DNA from: Deinococcales bacterium
GTDB taxonomy: Bacteria > Deinococcota > Deinococci > Deinococcales > JAAFIG01
Direction of reading: 5' to 3'
Length of the DNA stretch: 64,000 bases
Assembly: GCA_013298595.1 (NCBI GenBank)
Contig: JAAFIG010000006.1
Coordinates: forward strand, 62,001 to 126,000
The notes beneath the pieces were generated by a model, which was not told where the DNA came from, did no database searches, and saw only the letters and a program-made list of their open reading frames with translations. Each line of letters begins with the position of its first letter. The stretch's first letter is position 1. The translations under genes and the position numbers were made by a program. Positions 33,508 through 42,764 of the stretch are shown piece by piece.

Positions 33508-34068
33508 TTACGTATTCAATACACCTTTGTAAATAGCTGCTAAAGGTTGCTGAAATTGGACACAAGGAATCTCGAGGGTATCATTTTCCTCGAGCACTTC
33601 ATAACGCCAAGTATTGTCTGATAAACGCTTGTACACTTCGGCACGAACAGTGTCTTGTGCCAGTAAAACATAGGTTTGTAGCGTTGCAATCGTTCGGTAA
33701 CGCAGTAATTTCTCGCCTCGGTCTACAGGTTCGGTACTATCTGATAAAACTTCGATGATACTGCATGGGTTTTGAAAAAACCGTCTTTCGGCTTTGTTTT
33801 CGTTGCAAGACACCATCACATCGGGGTAGTAGTAAACATCGCCGATTTGCAATTTCACATCGGAAGTGACAACTTTGCATTCAGTATTTTCACTGCTCTC
33901 TAAGAGTTTGGCGGCTAAACGCAAGGCAATTTGTGCGTGTTGTACAGTTCCACCTGCCATCATAAAAATACTACCATCTACAAATTCATGGCGCTGCAAA
34001 GCAGTTTCCTCAAAATGCAGGTACTCCTCAACACTTGCTTGCCGAATTTTATCTAAAGCACGTGGCAT
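33508..34068 (-). CDS. Uma2-family (DUF820) putative endonuclease
   Basis: A 186-residue Uma2 protein with a restriction-endonuclease-like core. VYYYPDVMV carries the conserved Asp, IIEVLSDSTEPVDRGEKLLRYR carries the Glu and the family signature, and YVLLAQDTVRAEVYKR closes the core. The family is much expanded in cyanobacteria and some Deinococcota, and its role is not established. TACGAT lies 7 nt upstream of the ATG (34076-34081) with no Shine-Dalgarno, indicating a leaderless start. Confidence 0.92.
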   Translation of the reverse strand: MPRALDKIRQASVEEYLHFEETALQRHEFVDGSIFMMAGGTVQHAQIALRLAAKLLESSENTECKVVTSDVKLQIGDVYYYPDVMVSCNENKAERRFFQNPCSIIEVLSDSTEPVDRGEKLLRYRTIATLQTYVLLAQDTVRAEVYKRLSDNTWRYEVLEENDTLEIPCVQFQQPLAAIYKGVLNT

Positions 34069-34111
34069 GACTGGTATCGTACATCAATTCTTCTCGAGGC
34101 TCGAGATGGGG

Positions 34112-35185
34112 TTATTTTTGAACCATTAAAACCTTGAAACCACGTTCTCGAGTAATCAGTTCTGCGTTACCCAGTTGCATCATGGCAGCTTCATAAGGCA
34201 AGAAGTGATTTGCCACTAACCAAATTTGGCTTCCTGCATGACTATGGCGTTTAGCAGCAGCAATAAACTCGAGGGCAACGTCGAGGCGAAGGTCACGTCC
34301 AACATGAAATGGTGGGTTCATGACAATCATATCAAAAGTGCTTTTGGCACCTAAGTTCGAGTCCACATCGGAGTGCAACACGGTGCCGCTCAGGTGATTA
34401 GCCGCCAAAGTATCGGTAGCACTTTGTACGCTAAGCACATCGTCCTCGAGCATGGTGACTATGGCACCTTCAAGGGCTAAGAACCCTGAAAGCACACCAT
34501 ACCCCGCACCAATGTCCAGAACTGTTTTGCCTGCGCCATTCGGTAAATGCTCGAGCAGCAAAGCACTGGCAGCATCGAGTTTACCCGAAGCAAATGTACC
34601 AGCGTGTGCCACAGCTTGTAATTGCTGTCCTCGAGCTTCGACCATAAATTTTTGTGGCTCGAGGGCTGCTGGTTTAGTCGTATTGGTTTTCTCGAGTTTG
34701 GCAACTCGAAAGCCTTTACCTCGAGCAATGATTTCGCCATCTCCAAAGAGTTTTATGGCTTCTTTGCAGTACCGATCAAAACCTTTGTCTTTGTCACCTG
34801 CTAAAAATGCAGTACCACCATCTTTGGTGGTCTGAAAGGCTTGAAGAATAATCTGCTGCACTCTGGCATTGCCACGTTCACCATTGAGAATCGCCACAGT
34901 GATATCCGCATTTTCCAGCGTTCCAATGGTTAATTTGGTTTTTGCTAGGCAAGAAATTGCAGCTGCACTCGAGTCGGTGGCGCTCACACTTAAACCTTTG
35001 GCTTGTAATGCCAATGCGACCGCGCCACCTCTGGCACTTACATCTGCAACAGAACCTGTTAATTTCAAATCCTCGAGTGTTTCCAGTAGTAACACTTGTG
35101 CGTATTCGAGGTACGGATAACCTGCAATACCTGCTTTGGTTAGTGCACCATTCTCAAGGGTTTTAGGTTCAAAATAAGTTGTCAT
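34112..35185 (-). CDS. RsmC-like class I SAM-dependent rRNA methyltransferase
   Basis: A 357-residue protein with two tandem Rossmann-like methyltransferase domains, as in RsmC/RlmG. The N-terminal one is degenerate. The C-terminal one has TVLDIGAGYGVLSGFLA (SAM-binding) and MIVMNPPFH (NPPF catalytic motif of N2-guanine methyltransferases). The likely activity is m2G modification of 16S or 23S rRNA; which position is inference. Its ATG overlaps the mutS stop (ATGA), so it is translationally coupled behind mutS. Confidence 0.87.
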   Translation of the reverse strand: MTTYFEPKTLENGALTKAGIAGYPYLEYAQVLLLETLEDLKLTGSVADVSARGGAVALALQAKGLSVSATDSSAAAISCLAKTKLTIGTLENADITVAILNGERGNARVQQIILQAFQTTKDGGTAFLAGDKDKGFDRYCKEAIKLFGDGEIIARGKGFRVAKLEKTNTTKPAALEPQKFMVEARGQQLQAVAHAGTFASGKLDAASALLLEHLPNGAGKTVLDIGAGYGVLSGFLALEGAIVTMLEDDVLSVQSATDTLAANHLSGTVLHSDVDSNLGAKSTFDMIVMNPPFHVGRDLRLDVALEFIAAAKRHSHAGSQIWLVANHFLPYEAAMMQLGNAELITRERGFKVLMVQK

Positions 35186-37707
35186 AATGTACTCCGTAAT
35201 TGACTTTGTAATTGCTCAAGAATTTTCAGAGCATCCAACGGGGTTAAACGAGCAATATCCAACTCGAGAATCTGAGCACTGGTTTGCATGGCAATATCTT
35301 CGGATTGTTGTTCTAAGGCTTGTAAAATACTGTTAGCTCGAGTGGTCACAGCGGGTGGTAAACCAGCCAGTTGTGCCACATGCACACCATAACTTTTACT
35401 CGCAGCCCCAGGCATAACTTGATGATAAAACCGCAATCCATTCTGGGCTTCTTCTTCGGCAGCCACATGTAAATTACTGATACCCGATAAGGTTGTCTCG
35501 AGCTTTGTTAATTCAAAGTAATGCGTGGCAAACAAAACAGCAGCCTTGGTTTGGGATAGAAATTCTATGGCTGCTTGGGCAATTGCCAGTCCGTCATAGG
35601 TACCTGTGCCGCGTCCAATTTCATCAAGAATCACAAGGCTGTTGGCAGTCACACCATGCAAAATATGGGCAAGTTCGCGCATTTCGACCATAAAAGTACT
35701 GGCACCACCTGCCAGATCATCCGAAGCTCCAATACGAGTAAAAATACGATCAAAAATTCGCAGTTGTGCGCTTTGGGCAGGCACAAAAGAACCAATTTGT
35801 GCCAACAAAACAACCAACGCCGTTTGGCGCAAAAACGTGCTTTTGCCACTCATATTCGGACCCGTAATGAGTTGGATTCGGCTCGAGTTAGACAGGGTAA
35901 TATCATTAGGCACAAAATTGTCTAAGGTTGTTTCAACCACAGCATGACGAGCTTGTACCACCCTGACTTCACCTGACTCGAGGATGGTTGGTAAAACATA
36001 CCCTCGGTTAGCTGCAATATCGGCAAGGTTTGCTAAGACATCCAAATCGGCAAGGGCACTGGAAAGCAGTTGTAAACGTTCAGTATGGTTCGTCAGTTGC
36101 GCTCGTAACTCGAGAAAAACGGTGTATTCTCTGGCTTGGGCGCGTTCTTCGGAATGCAGCACTTCACGTTCTTTTTCTCGTAAATCTTGGCGAGTAAAAC
36201 GCATTCGGTCTTTCAGAGTAGCAACCGCTCGGTAATCATCTGGAACAAGGTGTTTATGGGCATTGGTGATCTCGAGGTAATAACCAAAAATATTATTAAA
36301 GCCAACTTTTAAGCTGTTAATACCAGTTCGCACCCGTTCTGAAGTCTCGAGATGAGCAATCCATGTTCTACCCTCAAGTGCTCTGGCACGGCATTCATCA
36401 AGTTCGGCATCGAAGCCATCGCGGATAAAACCGCCTTCGGTTAAACGCAGTGGCGGGGTTTCGATTAAGGCTGCTCGAATAATTTTGGCAGCGTTGGCAA
36501 TCGGGTCTAAACGGGTTTGTAAATCGCGCAGCAACCTTGCATCCAAAGGTTCAAGTAAAACTTTTAATTCTGGTATTAACTCGAGGGTTCGTAACAAAGC
36601 ATTAAAATCTCTGGCATTAGCCCGTTGCATTGCCACTCTGGTAGCAAGTCGCTCGAGGTCATGAGCATGATGCAAAGCCGCCCGAATACTTTTACGACTT
36701 TCGGAATCACGGTGCAAAACACTGACCGCCTCGAGCCGTTCAGCAATCAAATGAGCATCTAATAATGGTGCTCTCAACCAAGCTTTTAAGCGCCGTCGCC
36801 CAGGAGCTGTGCGAGTATCGTTTAATGCACCAAACAATGTGGCACTTTCAGGGGCTGTAGGCGATAACGGCGTAAAAACCTCGAGTGCTCGCAATGCCGC
36901 TTCATCTAAACGCATATGCGCTCCAGGGTCGTACCGTTGCACCCGCCGCACTGCTGGCAAATTGGTATGCTCGAGGACTTTACTGGCATAAGCCAGCACT
37001 GCCCCACAAACCCGTTGCAAAGCCGTGGTCTCGAGCATTGTAGGCGCAGAACCAAATTGTACTGTCAAAGCAGCAATGGCATCGGACAAAGCAAAACTGG
37101 CACTTGAACGCATAATTGGGAATCTGGCATTAAATTCCTGCATAAACGTAGCATTGTCCTCGAGTTCAGGAGCCAGTAAAACCTCGGCTGGTCGGTACCG
37201 CGATAATTCATCGTATAATGCCCCTCGGCTTGAAACTTGGCAACAGCGAAATTCACCAGTACTCACATCGAGTAATGCCAGCGCGTACCCATCACCAGAA
37301 GCAACACTGGCAAGAAAATTTTCTTCACCCCGTAAAATATCCTCGAGCGCCACTGTGCCAGGAGTAATAATTTGTGTCACAGCCCGTTCGACCAAACCTT
37401 TGGCTGTACTTGGGTCTTCAACTTGTTCTGCCACTGCAATACGCTGCCCAAGTTTGAGTAAACGCTCGATATGGGTTTCGGCAGCTCTGACAGGAATACC
37501 TGCCATTGGCGTGGAAAAATCCTTAGATTGCTTATGGGTTAAAGTGATATTGAGTAACCTCGAGAGGCGTTCGGCATCCTCACCAAAAGCTTCAAAAAAA
37601 TCACCCACCTGAAATAACAACACATACTCTGCGTACTGATCACGCAACCGCACATACTGCTCGAGCAGTGGCGGCAAAATACCTGAACCTGTTCCCTTCA
37701 ACGACAT
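35182..37707 (-). CDS. mutS: DNA mismatch repair protein MutS
   Basis: The mismatch-recognition ATPase (841 residues, normal length for MutS1). The mismatch-binding domain starts with YVLLFQVGDFFEAFGEDA, which contains the Phe-x-Glu-type recognition element (FFEAFGE). The ATPase domain has Walker A GPNMSGKS near residue 616, Walker B in LVILDEIGRGTGTYDG and the ATHYFELT switch region. No mutL is in the window. Start ATG 37707 has CATAAT 6 nt upstream and no Shine-Dalgarno. It leads an operon with the RsmC-like gene. Confidence 0.96.
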   Translation of the reverse strand: MSLKGTGSGILPPLLEQYVRLRDQYAEYVLLFQVGDFFEAFGEDAERLSRLLNITLTHKQSKDFSTPMAGIPVRAAETHIERLLKLGQRIAVAEQVEDPSTAKGLVERAVTQIITPGTVALEDILRGEENFLASVASGDGYALALLDVSTGEFRCCQVSSRGALYDELSRYRPAEVLLAPELEDNATFMQEFNARFPIMRSSASFALSDAIAALTVQFGSAPTMLETTALQRVCGAVLAYASKVLEHTNLPAVRRVQRYDPGAHMRLDEAALRALEVFTPLSPTAPESATLFGALNDTRTAPGRRRLKAWLRAPLLDAHLIAERLEAVSVLHRDSESRKSIRAALHHAHDLERLATRVAMQRANARDFNALLRTLELIPELKVLLEPLDARLLRDLQTRLDPIANAAKIIRAALIETPPLRLTEGGFIRDGFDAELDECRARALEGRTWIAHLETSERVRTGINSLKVGFNNIFGYYLEITNAHKHLVPDDYRAVATLKDRMRFTRQDLREKEREVLHSEERAQAREYTVFLELRAQLTNHTERLQLLSSALADLDVLANLADIAANRGYVLPTILESGEVRVVQARHAVVETTLDNFVPNDITLSNSSRIQLITGPNMSGKSTFLRQTALVVLLAQIGSFVPAQSAQLRIFDRIFTRIGASDDLAGGASTFMVEMRELAHILHGVTANSLVILDEIGRGTGTYDGLAIAQAAIEFLSQTKAAVLFATHYFELTKLETTLSGISNLHVAAEEEAQNGLRFYHQVMPGAASKSYGVHVAQLAGLPPAVTTRANSILQALEQQSEDIAMQTSAQILELDIARLTPLDALKILEQLQSQLRSTL

Positions 37708-37740
37708 CAGGCGATTATGACAGGTTTTCTTGAGGATAGG

Positions 37741-38619
37741 TTAGCTTGCCTGAGGTTTTTTTGCCATTGGTAACATATTGTTAATTAAACCAACACCACT
37801 AAAAATAATTGCACACGCCAAAACTTTCTCGAGGGTAATACTTTCTCCCAGAAAAATTCGACTCCAAATCATGCCAAAAATTGGCACAATCAACGTGACC
37901 GTACTAGCTTGCACCGCGCCAACATCGAGAATTAAACGAAAATACAAAATATACGCCACCGCTGTACAGATCAATGCCAAAGCCACCACACAAAGCACCA
38001 CTCGCAAATCTGGCACAGCTCGAGGTAAATCGAAGGGCAATGCAAAAGCCAAAACCACACTCGAAGCAATTTGCGAACCCACCGCTGCTCCAAGCGGTGC
38101 ACCTGCTAAAAACGTTTTAGCAAGATTGCTCGCTAAACCATAAAAAAATGTGGCTGTCAGCATTGCCAGAATACTTAACGTGGTTTGTAAACTTGGCTCG
38201 AGTGGCGACCAACCCACCAGCACAGCCACACCTACAATACCAAGCAGTAAACCCAACCCTCGAGACAACGTAAACTGCCCTTTGAAAAACACCATACCAA
38301 CTACCACACTCCACATTGGCGTTGTCGCATTGAGAATTGCCGCCATCGAAGCAGTTAATTTTAATTGAGCAAAAGCAATCAAAGCAAAAGGCAAACCGCT
38401 ATTTAACACACCAACAATGCCATACCAACGCCAACGATGAACCTCGAGATTAGCTTTAGAAAACACAGCAAAAACCAGTAAAGCCAACCCAGCCAGCAAA
38501 ACTCGAGTTTCGGCTGTCCAGATAGCGCCTAACACAGGCGCAATGATTCGATAAAAAATAAAACTTGCGCCCCAAATAGCCGATAACAACAACAAGCGCA
38601 ACCAATCAGCTTGTTTCAT
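37741..38619 (-). CDS. EamA/DMT-family transporter
   Basis: A ten-helix membrane protein of 292 residues made of two EamA repeats (for example LLLSAIWGASFIFYR at the start and a second repeat from about residue 150). DMT permeases export or exchange metabolites such as amino acids. The substrate is not predictable here. It overlaps the ogt gene by 4 bp and is the distal gene of that pair. Confidence 0.9.
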   Translation of the reverse strand: MKQADWLRLLLLSAIWGASFIFYRIIAPVLGAIWTAETRVLLAGLALLVFAVFSKANLEVHRWRWYGIVGVLNSGLPFALIAFAQLKLTASMAAILNATTPMWSVVVGMVFFKGQFTLSRGLGLLLGIVGVAVLVGWSPLEPSLQTTLSILAMLTATFFYGLASNLAKTFLAGAPLGAAVGSQIASSVVLAFALPFDLPRAVPDLRVVLCVVALALICTAVAYILYFRLILDVGAVQASTVTLIVPIFGMIWSRIFLGESITLEKVLACAIIFSGVGLINNMLPMAKKPQAS

Positions 38620-39128
38620 AAAAACAACCCACTTTGTACAGGTGAACGTTCATGCTCAAGCAACCAGCGTTTGCGCTCCAAACCACCCGCGTACCCTGTT
38701 AAATTGCCATTCGAGCCAATCACTCGATGACACGGCAAGACCAAACTAATCGGATTTAAACCATTGGTCATGCCAACCGCTCGTACCGCCGCAGGCTGAC
38801 CAATAAACCGTGCTAACTCGAGATAACTCCACGTTTGCCCAATTGGAATTTGTAACAAACCCTGCCAAACAGCTTGCTGAAATACTGTGCCACCCGTATC
38901 CGTGGGGATACCATGCAAAGCCTCGAGCTGCCCAGCGAAATAATCTGCCACCATTTGCGTCCACGGCAAAACCCGAGGTCGTAATGTAAACCCACCAAAG
39001 CGTTTCTCGAGCAATAACTTAATCCGTGCTGAGTTATCCGCAAAATCCAGTAACACCACAGCTTTTTCGTGCGCGACAAGCTGCACCACACCCAATGGCG
39101 TCTCGAGCGAATCCGTCAGTAATTCCAT
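38616..39128 (-). CDS. ogt: Methylated-DNA--protein-cysteine methyltransferase
   Basis: A suicide repair protein that removes O6-alkyl groups from guanine. The active-site PCHRV has its Cys at residue 133, the helix-turn-helix segment with the arginine finger (AAVRAVGMTNGLNP) precedes it, and GYAGGLERKRWLLEHE follows. The length of 170 residues is normal for Ogt. A 5' leader with TATAAA upstream is visible. Coupled to the EamA transporter and divergent from the c-di-AMP receptor-like gene. Confidence 0.94.
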   Translation of the reverse strand: MELLTDSLETPLGVVQLVAHEKAVVLLDFADNSARIKLLLEKRFGGFTLRPRVLPWTQMVADYFAGQLEALHGIPTDTGGTVFQQAVWQGLLQIPIGQTWSYLELARFIGQPAAVRAVGMTNGLNPISLVLPCHRVIGSNGNLTGYAGGLERKRWLLEHERSPVQSGLFL

Positions 39129-39198
39129 AAACCCATTCTGACCTTTTTATACCACCAATACCATCCAGAACTTGTTAGGCAATTCGCACCGAGTTTGC

Positions 39199-39204
39199 TA
39201 CACT
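39199..39204 (+). promoter_or_regulatory. -10 hexamer TACACT of the leaderless c-di-AMP receptor-like gene
   Basis: TACACT ends 7 nt before ATG 39212, and no Shine-Dalgarno is present. No good -35 is seen at 17-18 nt. It is one of about seventeen such arrangements in the window. Confidence 0.55.
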
Positions 39205-39211
39205 AACCCCC

Positions 39212-39541
39212 ATGAAACTAATCGTCGTGATCGTCCAAGACACCGACGCAAACGCCCTCATCAAAGCGTTAAGCAAAGAACGGCTCGAGGTCACCAAACT
39301 TGCCAGCACAGGCGGCTTCCTACGCGAAGGCAACACCACCCTCTTAATCGGCGTTGAAGAAGAACGCCTCGAGACTGTCAAAACCATTGTTAAAGAAACT
39401 TGCCGCTCGAGAAAACGCCTTGTCATGCCCACCGCACCCGTCGCTGAGCAACCCGAACCACTGCTCTCCGAACCAGTCGAAGTACCCGTGGGAGGCGCTA
39501 TTGCCTTTGTGGTCAACATCGAAGAAACATTTAAAGTCTAA
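39212..39541 (+). CDS. Cyclic-di-AMP receptor-like protein (DarA/PstA, CdAR family)
   Basis: A 109-residue PII-like trimer-forming protein. The opening MKLIVVIVQDTDA, the TKLASTGGFLREGNTTLLIGVE segment (written here without its full length) and the closing VGGAIAFVVNIEETFKV match the DUF970/CdAR family that binds c-di-AMP in Firmicutes. It implies c-di-AMP signalling in this organism; no cyclase is in the window. The start is leaderless. Confidence 0.9.
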   Translation: MKLIVVIVQDTDANALIKALSKERLEVTKLASTGGFLREGNTTLLIGVEEERLETVKTIVKETCRSRKRLVMPTAPVAEQPEPLLSEPVEVPVGGAIAFVVNIEETFKV

Positions 39542-39846
39542 ACTCGAGCCAAAAACGCGGGCTTTCGCTCATATCTGGCTTCTTGACCCTAACAGCGGCA
39601 TCTCACAGTCTTGGGGCGCTTGAACCTTTTTTGTTTGGAAAACGACAGGGCAAACCGAACAACCCTCTCCCGCACTTTTTGGCGACACAATAGATCGAGA
39701 AAAGCTCGTGGAAAATAGATAAATACGTTTTGGCAAGGGAGGGGACAAGCCCCAACATTGGCATGTAGGGGCGACCCTTGTGGTCGCCCTGCCCAAGTAT
39801 TCTCGTGGAAAATGTAACCGTAGAACGAGCCATGCTTTGCCCCAAA
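39542..39846. repeat. Gene-free convergent spacer with a dispersed hairpin repeat
   Basis: About 305 bp between two convergent genes. It contains GGGCGACC/GGTCGCCC with a CTTGT loop at 39769-39789, the closest relative of the copy at 5515, and a smaller GGGG/CCCC stem just upstream (39739-39753). No ORF or promoter is convincing. Confidence 0.65.
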
Positions 39847-41889
39847 TTAGGCTCGAGCCGCTTCAATCTCGAGTTTTCTGGCAGCAATAATTTTTTCGGT
39901 GTTGCTATTTGGCACATCTGCATAATGATCAAATTTGAGGCTGTACACGCCGCGTCCACCTGTTAAACTTTGCAAATCAGGACTGTAATTTTGCACTTCA
40001 ACGAGGGGAACAAAAGCACTGATGGTGGTGACTGCACCATCAGGATCCATACCTTGAACTCGAGCACGACGGGTGTTTAAATCTCCAAGTATTTCGCCTG
40101 TGAATCGTTCTGGTACCCGAACCTTTATCAGCATGATCGGCTCGAGTAAAACGGGTTTGGCTTTTTCCATAGCCGCACGAAATGCCAGAATCCCCGCTTG
40201 TTTGAATGCCATGTCCGAGGAGTCCACATCGTGGTACGTACCTTCGTAGACAACAGCTTTGATGTTCTGAACTAAAAACCCACCGAGTACGCCATGATGT
40301 CTGGCTTCTTCGACACCTTTTTCAACACTGGGAATGTATTTGGTGGGAATGGTGCCACCCACCACTTCGGAAGTGAACATAAAATCTTCTAAACTTGGCT
40401 CGAGCCGCAACCAACAATCGCCGTATTGCCCATGTCCACCACTTTGTTTTTTGTGTTTACCTTGAGCACTGGCAGTGCCACGCACGGTTTCACGATACGC
40501 AATTTTAGGTGTGCTTGCCAGCACATTGACTCCCATAATGCCAAGTTTTTCGACTGCCACCTCGAGATGGGTATGCCCCATGCCCTCGAGTACACTTTCG
40601 GCAGTTTCGGTATTGCGAACCAAATGCAGTGTGGGGTCTTCCTCGAGTAATTTACCAATGGCATTGCCGAGTTTGTCCTCGTCAGCTCGAGAAGCTGCAT
40701 GAATGGCAATGCTGGTGATCGGTTCGGGTAACTCGAGTTGACCAAAATCAATTGGGTTATGAGGATCACAGATGGTATCACCTGTATGCAAATCAGGGAT
40801 TTTGGTAATCGCCCCAATCATACCTGCTTCGAGTGCAGGCACTTCTTTTAAATCTTTACCAACCAAAGTGTAAACATGAGCGGGCTTAAAATCCTTATCG
40901 GTGTGGGAATTATGCACAGTGTCACCTGCGTGTAAAACCCCGCTCCAGACACGCACATAGGCAACCTTACCCACAAAAGGGTCGATTGCCACCCGCCACA
41001 CGCGAGCTGATAACGACGCAGACAGACTGCATTCACGCTCCGAGCCATCAGTACCAATCACAGGGCGGCGTTCTTCGGGGGCGCGTAAGCAACCACGCAT
41101 CAGATCAAGCAGCGGTTCGATACCAACCACACCCGTACCAGACACAGGAATCACAGGAAAAATTTCGGCATGATGCACCGCATCTAAAAAAGCTTGTTGC
41201 AAAACAGCATCCTCGATGGGTTCATCGGCTAAGTACAACTCGAGCAATGCCTCATTGGTTTCAACGATTGCCTCGAGCAACTTAGTGCGTTGCGCCCGAG
41301 CCGACTCTGCCAATGCTTCGGGAATAGAACTCACCTCGAGTTTATTGTTCTGGTAGACATACGCTTTATCGGATAGTAAATCGATCACCCCACGGAAATT
41401 GCTTTCCGTACCAATTGGAATAAAAACTGCCACAGCATGCGGTGAAAGCGTATCTTGCACACTGGCAAGCGCTCCAAAAAAACTGGCATGCTCACGATCT
41501 AATTTAGTAATTGCAACCACTCGAGGTAAACCAAATTCCTCGGCAGTATTCCAAACACGTTCTGTACCAACTGCCACACCTGCTGTGGCATTGACCACCA
41601 CCAAGGCACTATCAGCAGCCCGCAATGCCCCGCGAATCTCACCGACAAAATCGGCATACCCAGGGGTATCCAACAAATTAAAATGCGTATCCTGCCAAAC
41701 CACATTCAGCACACTGGTGGCAATACTCATGCCACGGCGTTTCTCGGCTTCAGAAAAATCTGAGGCACTCGAGCCATCCTCGACCCGACCCAAACGATCC
41801 TTAGCACCACTTTTATACAGTAACGCCTCGACCAAACTTGTTTTCCCAGCCGCATTATGACCAACCACTGCCACATTTCTGACGCGCAT
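39847..41889 (-). CDS. Elongation factor G-like GTPase (EF-G-2 type)
   Basis: A translational GTPase of 680 residues with EF-G domain order. G1 is GHNAAGKT (residues 10-17), G3 is DTPGY, and G4 reads TKLD instead of NKxD, as in the EF-G-like/EF-G-2 group. The domain IV/V region (GGHGQYGDCWLRLEP, GGRGVYSLKFDHYADVP) is intact. The housekeeping fusA would lie elsewhere in a str operon. The start is ATG 41889, with GAGGTGG as Shine-Dalgarno; the frame has an upstream GTG at 41895. The role, perhaps ribosome recycling or stress translation, is inferred from family. Confidence 0.93.
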   Translation of the reverse strand: MRVRNVAVVGHNAAGKTSLVEALLYKSGAKDRLGRVEDGSSASDFSEAEKRRGMSIATSVLNVVWQDTHFNLLDTPGYADFVGEIRGALRAADSALVVVNATAGVAVGTERVWNTAEEFGLPRVVAITKLDREHASFFGALASVQDTLSPHAVAVFIPIGTESNFRGVIDLLSDKAYVYQNNKLEVSSIPEALAESARAQRTKLLEAIVETNEALLELYLADEPIEDAVLQQAFLDAVHHAEIFPVIPVSGTGVVGIEPLLDLMRGCLRAPEERRPVIGTDGSERECSLSASLSARVWRVAIDPFVGKVAYVRVWSGVLHAGDTVHNSHTDKDFKPAHVYTLVGKDLKEVPALEAGMIGAITKIPDLHTGDTICDPHNPIDFGQLELPEPITSIAIHAASRADEDKLGNAIGKLLEEDPTLHLVRNTETAESVLEGMGHTHLEVAVEKLGIMGVNVLASTPKIAYRETVRGTASAQGKHKKQSGGHGQYGDCWLRLEPSLEDFMFTSEVVGGTIPTKYIPSVEKGVEEARHHGVLGGFLVQNIKAVVYEGTYHDVDSSDMAFKQAGILAFRAAMEKAKPVLLEPIMLIKVRVPERFTGEILGDLNTRRARVQGMDPDGAVTTISAFVPLVEVQNYSPDLQSLTGGRGVYSLKFDHYADVPNSNTEKIIAARKLEIEAARA

Positions 41890-42075
41890 AACCACCTCAC
41901 TCGGTAATCAGGGCTTAGAAGCGAACAACGCCATCGGTACTATGGATGGTAAAAGTCTACACCTTCGAGCGAAGCGAGGTGATAAAAAGATAAAGAGAGT
42001 TCAGGGTAAAGACTTTTGCAGAAACTAGAAGAATTAAATCGTATTGAGCGAAGTAAACTGCAATCCCGAGATACC

Positions 42076-42104
42076 TTGACAATTTGATAGGCTATTTGTA
42101 AGGT
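42076..42104 (+). promoter_or_regulatory. Promoter of the PIN toxin-antitoxin-like pair
   Basis: A perfect -35 TTGACA (42076-42081) and TAAGGT (42099-42104) are separated by 17 bp. The expected start of transcription coincides with ATG 42111, so the first gene is probably leaderless. Confidence 0.6.
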
Positions 42105-42110
42105 TTTGCC

Positions 42111-42248
42111 ATGAAATCTGAACCAAAATCCATACCTATGACACCAGTAAAAAAACCATTCCAAGGTATGAAACCTTTGGTTTTATCGCCACGTCCACAA
42201 TTTACGGTCAATATTACGGCTGCTATTCGTAAGTTACGTGACCAATGA
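42111..42248 (+). CDS. 45-residue protein upstream of PIN gene, candidate antitoxin
   Basis: A short ORF beginning MKSEPKSIPMTPVKKPFQG and ending in AAIRKLRDQ. It is basic and proline-rich, with no recognised DNA-binding fold. Its TGA overlaps the ATG of the PIN-domain gene (ATGA), and it has its own promoter with perfect -35. By position it could be the antitoxin of a VapBC-like module, although it does not resemble VapB. Confidence 0.6.
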   Translation: MKSEPKSIPMTPVKKPFQGMKPLVLSPRPQFTVNITAAIRKLRDQ

Positions 42249-42763
42249 ATATTTCGCGGCATTACATCATTGACTCGAGTATTGCTTTATATGGTGCATT
42301 GCCAATTGAAATGTTTCCTGATCAAGAACAAAATAAGGTCAGAGCAGCCACCGCGTTTCTCAGTCGCGCTACTTTTCATGGTGCAGAATTACACGTTCCA
42401 GTCAGTTTCTTTTCAGAAATCATGAATTTGGTCTATCAAGAATTTATTCAAACCCAACAATTGAGTCTCGAGGAGGGTCAGTTGTTATTGGACATGATTT
42501 TTTCAACAACATGGGAATTTCACTTTCCTGTTTTCCGCACTGTTTTTGATATTCAGCATCGTTTAGCATCACGCCCAACTGTTACCGATGCCGAGTTTTT
42601 ATCGCTTGCAATGGATTTAGGTTATCCAATACTGACAACCGACCCTGAACTATTGTTAGAAGTCCAAAAAAACATTCCTGAAATAGCAACCCAACTTATC
42701 ACCGAGCATATTTGGGCAAGCAGCGGCGCACTCGAGGAATTTCCACCAACAGATGAAGGATGA
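42245..42763 (+). CDS. PIN-domain ribonuclease, probable VapC-like toxin
   Basis: A 172-residue PIN-like protein. Acidic residues in PIN order are visible: Asp in YIIDSSIALY, Glu in SFFSEIMNLVYQEF, Asp in VTDAEFLSLAMDLGYPILTTDPELL and the final TTDPEL. This is the arrangement of metal-dependent RNases of the VapC group. It is translationally coupled to the 45-residue upstream ORF. Toxin activity is inferred from fold and gene pairing. Confidence 0.8.
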   Translation: MNISRHYIIDSSIALYGALPIEMFPDQEQNKVRAATAFLSRATFHGAELHVPVSFFSEIMNLVYQEFIQTQQLSLEEGQLLLDMIFSTTWEFHFPVFRTVFDIQHRLASRPTVTDAEFLSLAMDLGYPILTTDPELLLEVQKNIPEIATQLITEHIWASSGALEEFPPTDEG

Positions 42764-42764
42764 G

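Noticed and set aside
41940-42164. Minus-strand 74-codon ORF between the EF-G-like gene and the PIN pair
   Set aside because: It runs over the PIN-module promoter and the candidate antitoxin and shows no recognisable features.
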